From the NCBI GenBank assembly GCA_030386875.1, contig CM059573.1:29429891-29493890 (forward strand): a stretch of 64,000 nt of DNA, given 5' to 3'. The notes under the pieces are model-generated. The model was not told where the DNA came from. It did no database searches and worked only from the letters and a program-made list of their open reading frames with translations. This stretch comes from Morinoia aosen (taxonomy: Eukaryota; Arthropoda; Malacostraca; Amphipoda; Talitridae). Shown one piece after another: positions 58,205 through 64,000 of this stretch. The stretch's first letter is position 1; each line of letters opens with the position of its first letter. Both the position numbers and the translations under genes were made by a program.

Positions 58205-58500
58205 TCTTGCAGACAGGAAGCCAGCGCGCCTAACGAGTTAGGGCAAGTGCAGACCCTGCTATCTTGTGTTGTAGACAGGAAGCCAGCGGGCCAAACAAGT
58301 TAGTGCAGGTGCAGACCATGCTATCTTGTGTTGTAGGCAGGAAACTAGTGGGCCTAACGGGTTAGTGCAGTTACGGCCTCTGCTATCTTATGTTGTAGGC
58401 AGGAAACTAGTGGGCCTAACGTGTTAGTGCAGGTACAGCCCCTGCTATCTTATGTTGTAGACATGAAACTAGTGAGCCTGACAAGCTAATGCAGATGTTG
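58205..58500 (+). repeat. Second array of the ~62-bp satellite
   Basis: About five diverged copies of the satellite in copy 1 of the family, with GACAGGAAGCCAGCG, CTAACGAGTTAGGGCA and TGCTATCTTGTGTTG. The units differ from one another more than those at 31612-32460 and show no A-B-C-A' order, so the higher-order amplification happened only in the other copy. Confidence 0.8.
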
Positions 58501-58915
58501 AGCCTGCAGTGTCATGTTACACTTGACACTGACAGCAAGTCTGAGAGAGCCTGTAAATCAAGCTCTACTACCTTATATCGTAGACAGGTAACTAGTAGGC
58601 CTGACAAGCTAACATGCTGAGCCTCATGTATGTTACACTTGTCACAGACAGCAAGACTGAGAGAACCTGAAAATCAGTAATTTATAAGTTACCAAATCAT
58701 TTTCCTGATAGGTTGGCAGCTACTTCTTTTGACTGGAGTAGCTTAAGCTTTGTTCACACTGCACATACAAATCATAAATGTATGTATTAAGAAAACTTAC
58801 TGATGAGAAAAATTTAGAATGCCGTAATCCAATAAAAACGTAAAGAAAAAAATACAACGCAATAAAACCTAGTAAAAGTCAAATACAGGTGGCTGTTTTT
58901 TTAACCGAGGCTTTT

Positions 58916-59344
58916 CCCACCCTGGTGTAGAGCGATGAAAATTATTCCAAATCCGGCTAACCTAAGTTACAAGCGATGTTTTTAACTGATTTAAGTCATT
59001 TCTTTTGAATGAAGAATATTGAGAGGTCAATTAATAGAAACAAATATTTCGATGTCTTTAATAATATCATCCCAAATGGGCTTTTTGAAACTGCGCGTAA
59101 TATGCGAACCAGAACAAAACCCGAAAATCTGTCGGAACACACTTCAACACAGCCCAGTCCATAGTTCTTCCATTCAAAATTACCTGGATTTGAACCAACC
59201 CTCTCAAAATGTGGTCTGAGTTATTGCCCATCTGGCAATTCCCGGTGTTCTAAAGTTCGAGGATTAAACGGAATTCTTGGGCGTTTAAGCGAGAAAAAAC
59301 TACACATGTGTTATTAAATTAGGTTGGAGCACTCTTGCCAATTT
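58916..59344. other. Non-coding spacer
   Basis: No recognisable feature. Confidence 0.4.
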
Positions 59345-60875
59345 TAAAATAAAAATGATAGCAAAGATAGCTGATTTAAAAATAATTTTAATGCGTGAAC
59401 GTTTCGGCTTAAGGCTCAAGCCATTATCAACACCTGTAAAAGCGAATAGAAATACAGAAATATGACATGGCTAAAAGACAAACGGAATACAACTTAAAAT
59501 AGTACAAAAAAAGGGAAGGGAGAGATTATACTGCAATTAATTTTTGAAAATCAGGCTACTTCCAACTGGAATGATGACAACATTGAATTTAGAGCTGGTT
59601 TCAGTTCTTTAATGTAAAGAGATTCTGGTATATGTTGGTCGTTTTTATTTTCACAGAAACTTAAAATTGAAAAATCAGATTTGCTTACTATTACACTACA
59701 CTGCTCTGCGTGATCCCTAATGGCTGAAAAAGACGGCTCAGCTAAAACTCTGCCCGTTCCGGGGCTCCTACCAACGTGCTCGAAAAATTTAGTTCTAAAA
59801 TTACGCTGGGTGCAACCCACGTAGCTAGACCCGCACAGCGGGCAACAATACTTGTAGATTATGCGAGAGCACAGTTCAGTAGGTAGACGATCTTTAAATC
59901 TAAAAAACGATCCTATAGTACGTTTGTTTGTCTATATTGGAATATAATCTAATAAATTGTAAAATTTCTCCACCAGCTTAGAAACTTCACTGGCTAGCTT
60001 CTCGGACTGTGCACCATAAAAAAGCAAGTTACAATAGAATTCATTTTTCTTTACAGTTGTCTCAGAGTAGGTCGGCATGTATTTTTTGTCTAAAAATAGC
60101 CTTATAATTTTAGAGATTAGATTATTCGGAAAACTATTGTTGCTGAAAAAGGTTTATAGAAAATTAAATTCATCATGCATAGTGCGGTACGTTGAACCTA
60201 TATGAAATGCGCGATGCAACAAGGTTTTAACGCTATTGAGTTAAAAACTAAATGAACAAAACTAAAAAAGCTAGTGCCCAAACCCGTAAAAGTATTTCTC
60301 CTATAAACAGAAGTTGTGAAATTTGATTTTTTTTTTCGACAGAACAGTCTGGAAAAGCACGCTTATGATTAGTCTCACATTCCATCTTAAATTCCAAATT
60401 GGCGTGTTTGAAATTGATGTAGTCCAAGGTTTTCCTTGCATGACACTCCTCACGGAATATAACAAAAGTGTCGTCAACATACCTCCTTTAAAAAATTGGC
60501 TTGACGTCTAGCGGACACTCAGACAACCAGTTCTCTTCATGATGACACATAAAGATATTTGCGAAAGGCATTCCGAAACCTTTCTGTCTGCCGATACAAC
60601 CTACCTTGAAACATGAACACTGAATTCAGCACAGCCATTTCGAGCAAGGTCTTAAAATAATTCAGTCAAGCCTAACACGACTTGACTAGACTGATACAGG
60701 TACCCTAAGCAAATTTGTACTGTCTCATGTAGAGGCACATTAGTAAAAAGATTTTCAACATCGTACAAGACCATGAAACAAGGGATATCTTCTTTCAAGC
60801 TACTGATGTCAGCGGCAAATTGTTAAAAATTCGGAACAGTGAACTGGTTAGAGGTGTAGGGATTCAAAACAGAGA
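59345..60875 (-). pseudogene. PLE, copy 3 minus (RT plus GIY-YIG)
   Basis: Minus-strand Penelope-like element, 5'-truncated inside the RT. From 60875 it reads SVLNPYTSNQFTVPNF, a stop, then LYDVENLFTNVPLHETVQIC (first catalytic aspartate block), GMPFANIFMCHHEENWLSEC, a stop, RRYVDDTFVIFREECH (catalytic YVDD) and KHANLEFKMECETNH. A frame change gives a stop-rich linker, and then the GIY-YIG nuclease is open at 59551-59820: CTQRNFRTKFFEHVGRS, SFSAIRDHAEQC and ESLYIKELKPALNSM. The 3' untranslated part runs to about 59345 and contains the hammerhead-like motif at 59393-59434. It is joined at its 5' side directly to the plus copy. Confidence 0.8.
59393..59434 (-). ncRNA. Hammerhead-like motif, inverted PLE copy (decayed)
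   Basis: Exact inverted counterpart of the motif at 61857-61893, with the same two changes in the CUGAUGA box. Both changes therefore predate the insertion or belong to the family. Confidence 0.45.
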
Positions 60876-61940
60876 CAAGCACGCCAATTTGAAATTTACG
60901 ATGGAATGTGAGACTAATCATGAACTTGCTTTTCCAGACTGTTCCGTCGAAAAACAAAATCATAGGTTCACAACTTCTGTTTATAGGAGAAATACTTTTA
61001 CGGGTTTGGGCACTAGCTTTTTTAGTTTTGTTCATTTAGTTTTAAATTCTATGGCGTTAAAACCTTGTTGCATCGCGAATTTCATAAAAGTTCAACCTAC
61101 CGCAATATGCATGATGAATTTAATTTTCTACAAACCTTTTTTAGTAACAATAGTTTTCCGAATAATCTAATCTCTAAAATTATAAGGCTATTTTTAGTTA
61201 AAAAATATAAGGCGACCTACTCTGAGACAACTGTAAAGAAAAATAAATTCTATTGTAACTTGTTTTTTTATGGTGCACAGTCCGAGAAGCTAGCCAGTGA
61301 AGTTTCTAAGCTGGTGGAGGAATTTTACAATTGCTTAGATTTTATTCCAATGTAGACAAACAAACGTACTATATGATCTTTTTTTAAATTCAAAGACTGT
61401 CTACCTACTGAACTGTGCTCTCGCATAATCTACAAGTATTGTTGCCCTCTGTGCGGGTCTAGGCTACGTGGGTTGCACCCAGCGCAGTTTTAGTTCTTAA
61501 TTTTTCGAGCACGTTGGTAGGAGCTCCAGAACGGGTAGAGTTTTAGCTAGGCCATCTTTTTCAGCCATTAGGGATCACGCAGAGCAGTGTAGTGTAATAG
61601 TAAGCTATCTGATTTTTCAATTTTAAGTTTCTGTGCAAATAAAAACGACCTACATATACCAGAATCTCTTTACATTAAAGAATTGAAACCAGCTCTAAAT
61701 TCAATGTTGTCATCATTCCAGTTGGAAGTAGCCTGATTCTCAAAAATTAATTGCAGTATAATCTCTCCCTTCCCTTTTTTTGTACTATTTTAAGTTGTAT
61801 TCCGTTTGTCATATAGCCTTGTCATATTTTCTGTATTTCTATTCGCCTTTACAGGTGTTGATAATGGCTTGAGCCTTAAGCCGAAACGTTCACGCATTAA
61901 AATGACTTTTAAATCAGCTATCATTGTTATCGTTTTTACA
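60876..61940 (+). pseudogene. PLE, copy 3 plus (RT tail plus GIY-YIG)
   Basis: Inverted partner of 59345-60875, starting just after the YVDD region at KHANLKFTMECETNH and continuing SVEKQNHRFTTSVYRRNTF, NMHDEFNFLQTFFSNNSFP (linker), FFYGAQSEKLASEV, then CCPLCGSR and, after frame changes, FFEHVGRSS-like, FSAIRDHAEQC, and ESLYIKELKPALNSM to the stop near 61733. It has several stops and frameshifts. The homologous arms are about 59345-60420 and 60876-61940. About 450 bp present only in the minus copy lies between them. Confidence 0.8.
61857..61893 (+). ncRNA. Hammerhead-like motif in PLE 3' region (decayed)
   Basis: TTGATAATGGCTTGAGCCTT followed by AAGCCGAAACGTT fits the layout of a hammerhead core: a CUGAUGA-like box, stem II GGCTT/AAGCC with a 7-base loop, then GAAA. 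PLEs are known to carry hammerhead ribozymes. Here the first box differs at two core positions (C3 and G8), so self-cleavage is unlikely. It is identical in the inverted copy. Confidence 0.45.
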
Positions 61941-63837
61941 AGTGTATTTCGGTGTATTTGATCGGAAGCCGCCTTCTTTGCCCAATATAATTACGATTCC
62001 AAGGGTAATGTATCATCGGATGGAAGCGTCAGTAGAGCGTGAAAAAGGGTGATCTTGGTTCTAGTATTTCCAATAAAGCGAAGAAAACGGTCAAATCGTG
62101 GAACCACATGGACTTCGCATAACGGCCACATCAAGTGATATTGTGTTGAGCTGAATGTACTGGTTCTTGTACTTAAAAATTGCTAACTGTGGACGTGTTT
62201 CGTTAGCACCTGAGAATAATTAGTGCTTAACGGTACGGAACTTGGGGGCAATCCGAGAATAGGCCACTTTCTCTCGTTTCTGTTGTCATTTTCTATTCTA
62301 TTTTATTTACAGTATGAAATCATGTATCATGTGAGTATGGAATGCGAGTAGATGCTTTGCCCACGACGTTTCATTAACCTAGGAGAAGAAAGAATTGAAA
62401 TTATGTGTCGCTTTCAGAGCGTTGTTAAAATTATTTTCGTGATAAGAATATTTATATTGAGTAACTTCTGAAACGAATCCTTATGTGCTAATAGTTTTCC
62501 GTGAAATTAGTCTTATTTTGCTGCTGTAATTTTTTCTGTGGATCTTTCCCTGATCTCTATAGTGATGTTGGAATACATTGTTTGACATACTTCGCTTGTA
62601 CAGTCGTTCGAAATTTTTTCGTTTCTACTGAGCTTTTTTATTTTGCTGGTTTTAAAGTTAAATTTTAAAACGCCTCGGCGTTCCTCTTCTCATCGAGTGA
62701 GGTACAGATTCGTTTAAAGCTGCGACGAAATTTTAAATATACATCATCTGATATTCTTTTTTGAATTTTGAACCGCCTCTCAAATTGGTTGTCTGGGAAT
62801 AATTCAATTGACTATTAATTTTTCATACTATAAGTTTTACATGAAAATTCTTGTTTCTCTCTTACTACGTTGATAAACCATTCTTTCTGTTAATAGAAAA
62901 ATAGGGAAATCTCTGTTTTGGGTACTGCTACTGCATTGTTTGCTATTTCTAGATCTAAAAGATGATAAGAAACTTTAGCTATGCGTCTTTGTTCTTCAGC
63001 GATTTGCAATAGGTCAAGTTCATTTAATATTTTGCTTAGTTCATTGTCTCACTCGTTAGTTTTGTTTTAAAGTCACCGAAATACGAAATGAATTTTTGGA
63101 TTCTGTTATCAATTTTCATGCATTTTCCACGAACGTTAATTTTGGTCTTAGAAGGGCCAATGAGTACTCGTAAAGACTGCCGATAATGAAAGACTTGTGT
63201 TTGTTTATGTGAGATTTGTACATAACAAACCATTTCTATGACTTCGTACCGTCTCATATCCGAAATAGGGATGTGAAGTAGAATCTTTGATGAAAATATG
63301 TGAACCTCAACTTTTCCGACCTCTAACGCCATGTAAACTATTCAATGAGCAGAATTGAGTAGAGTAGACAAGCAAGACTATTCATGTGATAAAAATCATC
63401 AGCAGTGAATGTCATCTGTCAGAAAAAAACATACAACAGCAAATTACATCAAAATAAAACAGGTGTATTCGATATTTTTAAGAAAGACACATAGGAGCGA
63501 AAAGAAAACTTCTGCTATGTCCAAATCTCGCCAGATTTGGACGCCGCCCACCCCTTTCCCTCCACCTCCGTGTTGCTACATTCAGTTGCCATTCGCACCA
63601 ATTATTTAACTATGTAGTACAATTGAGGTTTATTAACCTATCTGTTCGTTGTACAGTTATTATTAATCACTGCGTTATAAACACTACAAGTACTTAGTAA
63701 GTGAATAGTACAGCAGAATATCAAAGTTAACCTGCATTAAATCATTATAATAAGTTATGACAACGACCGCTGGTGTTTGGCCATTCGACCCTCCATATCG
63801 GCACTCAAGGAGAGGCATTTTTAAATTTTTTTAGCTT
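61941..63837. other. Non-coding, nothing recognised
   Basis: AT-rich sequence without recognisable domain. The open frame at 63036-63332 (98 codons, minus) has no motif I know. Confidence 0.45.
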
Positions 63838-63948
63838 AACCTCAAACAAACTGAACTTGGCCTAACCTAACCCAACCTAACCTAACTTAACCTAACCTCT
63901 TAACCTAACTTAACTTAGCCTAACCTAAATTAATTTAACCCAACAATT
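63838..63948 (-). repeat. Interstitial TTAGG-type telomere-like repeat
   Basis: About 110 bp built from CCTAA, CCCAA and CTTAA pentamers (for example CCTAACCTAACTTAACCTAA). TTAGG is the ancestral arthropod telomere repeat. Degenerate interstitial stretches like this are common in arthropod genomes and do not mark a chromosome end here. Confidence 0.75.
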
Positions 63949-64000
63949 CTGTAGCTGCTTGGAGGTGGTGCTGTAGCGCACCGGAGGTGGAGGGAGAGGG
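63949..64000. other. Window edge, nothing recognised
   Basis: Short GC-richer tail with GGAGGTGG words. It is too short to interpret. Confidence 0.3.

Larger units (their letters stand above)
56890..58915 (+). mobile_element. Unnamed dispersed repeat family, copy 2
   Basis: Second, more diverged copy of the family at 31060-32775. Colinear landmarks are TATGTCTCCTTCTATTTCAGTTA near 57135, GATGTAGGTCTGCGGTGATTC near 58000, TCTAAGTACACAAAATATAG, AAACACTCGCACTAACACAC, GTGGAATACAACAAACTGC, the satellite from 58210, TCATGTTACACTTGACACTG and AAGTTACCAAATCATTTTCC. Compared with copy 1 it contains about 700 bp extra at about 57290-57995, including a 40-bp tandem repeat and a degenerate array. Part of the 3' module is duplicated (58497-58560 and about 58608-58700). 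Confidence 0.65.

Noticed and set aside
63838-64000. Chromosome end
   Set aside because: The pentamer tract is only about 110 bp, degenerate, and followed by non-telomeric sequence.

Overview
This looks like a stretch of repeat-dominated, AT-rich nuclear DNA from an arthropod. The evidence is a degenerate run of CCTAA/TTAGG (the arthropod telomere pentamer) at 63838-63948 and a transposon mix typical of insects, crustaceans and other arthropods: Penelope-like elements with a GIY-YIG endonuclease, Tc1/mariner, hAT, piggyBac-type MITEs and several non-LTR retrotransposons. I cannot name the species. I found no convincing host protein-coding gene, no rRNA, no tRNA and no CRISPR. Every recognisable coding region belongs to a mobile element and all but one are broken by stops or frameshifts. 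The exception is a 5'-truncated LINE reverse transcriptase at 22516-23734, which is still open.

Layout. 1-1850 is featureless. 1862-5484 is a Penelope-like element (PLE) composite: a long minus-strand copy and a short plus-strand copy meet head to head, flanked by an 11-bp direct repeat. 6060-6896 is a 36-bp minisatellite. 7998-8420 is a mariner-like transposase relic. 10860-11997 is a second head-to-head PLE pair. 12489-14666 is a hAT-type element with an exact 8-bp target duplication, with a decayed Tc1-like transposase inside it. 22343-23734 is the 5'-truncated LINE with a 7-bp target duplication and a TAA-type tail. 31060-32775 and 56890-58915 are two diverged copies of an unnamed repeat family that carries an internal ~61-bp satellite. 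33645-33866 is a piggyBac-like MITE. 36720-38102 is a TIR element containing a 42-bp minisatellite. 38600-39085 is a LINE relic.

The most striking object is at 43203-52851: an ~8.85-kb minisatellite of a 20/21-bp unit, bracketed by ~257-bp inverted arms. The outer part of each arm carries a PLE-3'-end-like hairpin motif. It is followed by a DNA transposon with TIRs (53361-54019), two abutting LINE fragments on opposite strands (54350-56153), a 364-bp foldback element with a PLE endonuclease signature in its loop (56226-56589), and a third head-to-head PLE pair (59345-61940).

The theme of the window is palindromic PLE structure. Three separate head-to-head PLE pairs, one giant satellite inside PLE-like inverted arms and one small foldback with a PLE fragment all lie within 64 kb. 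There is no operon logic here. The parts are related through repeat dynamics (target-primed insertion, inversion at the 5' junction, unequal exchange) and not through a shared pathway. Coordinates of decayed elements are approximate to about 10-30 bp unless a target duplication fixes them.
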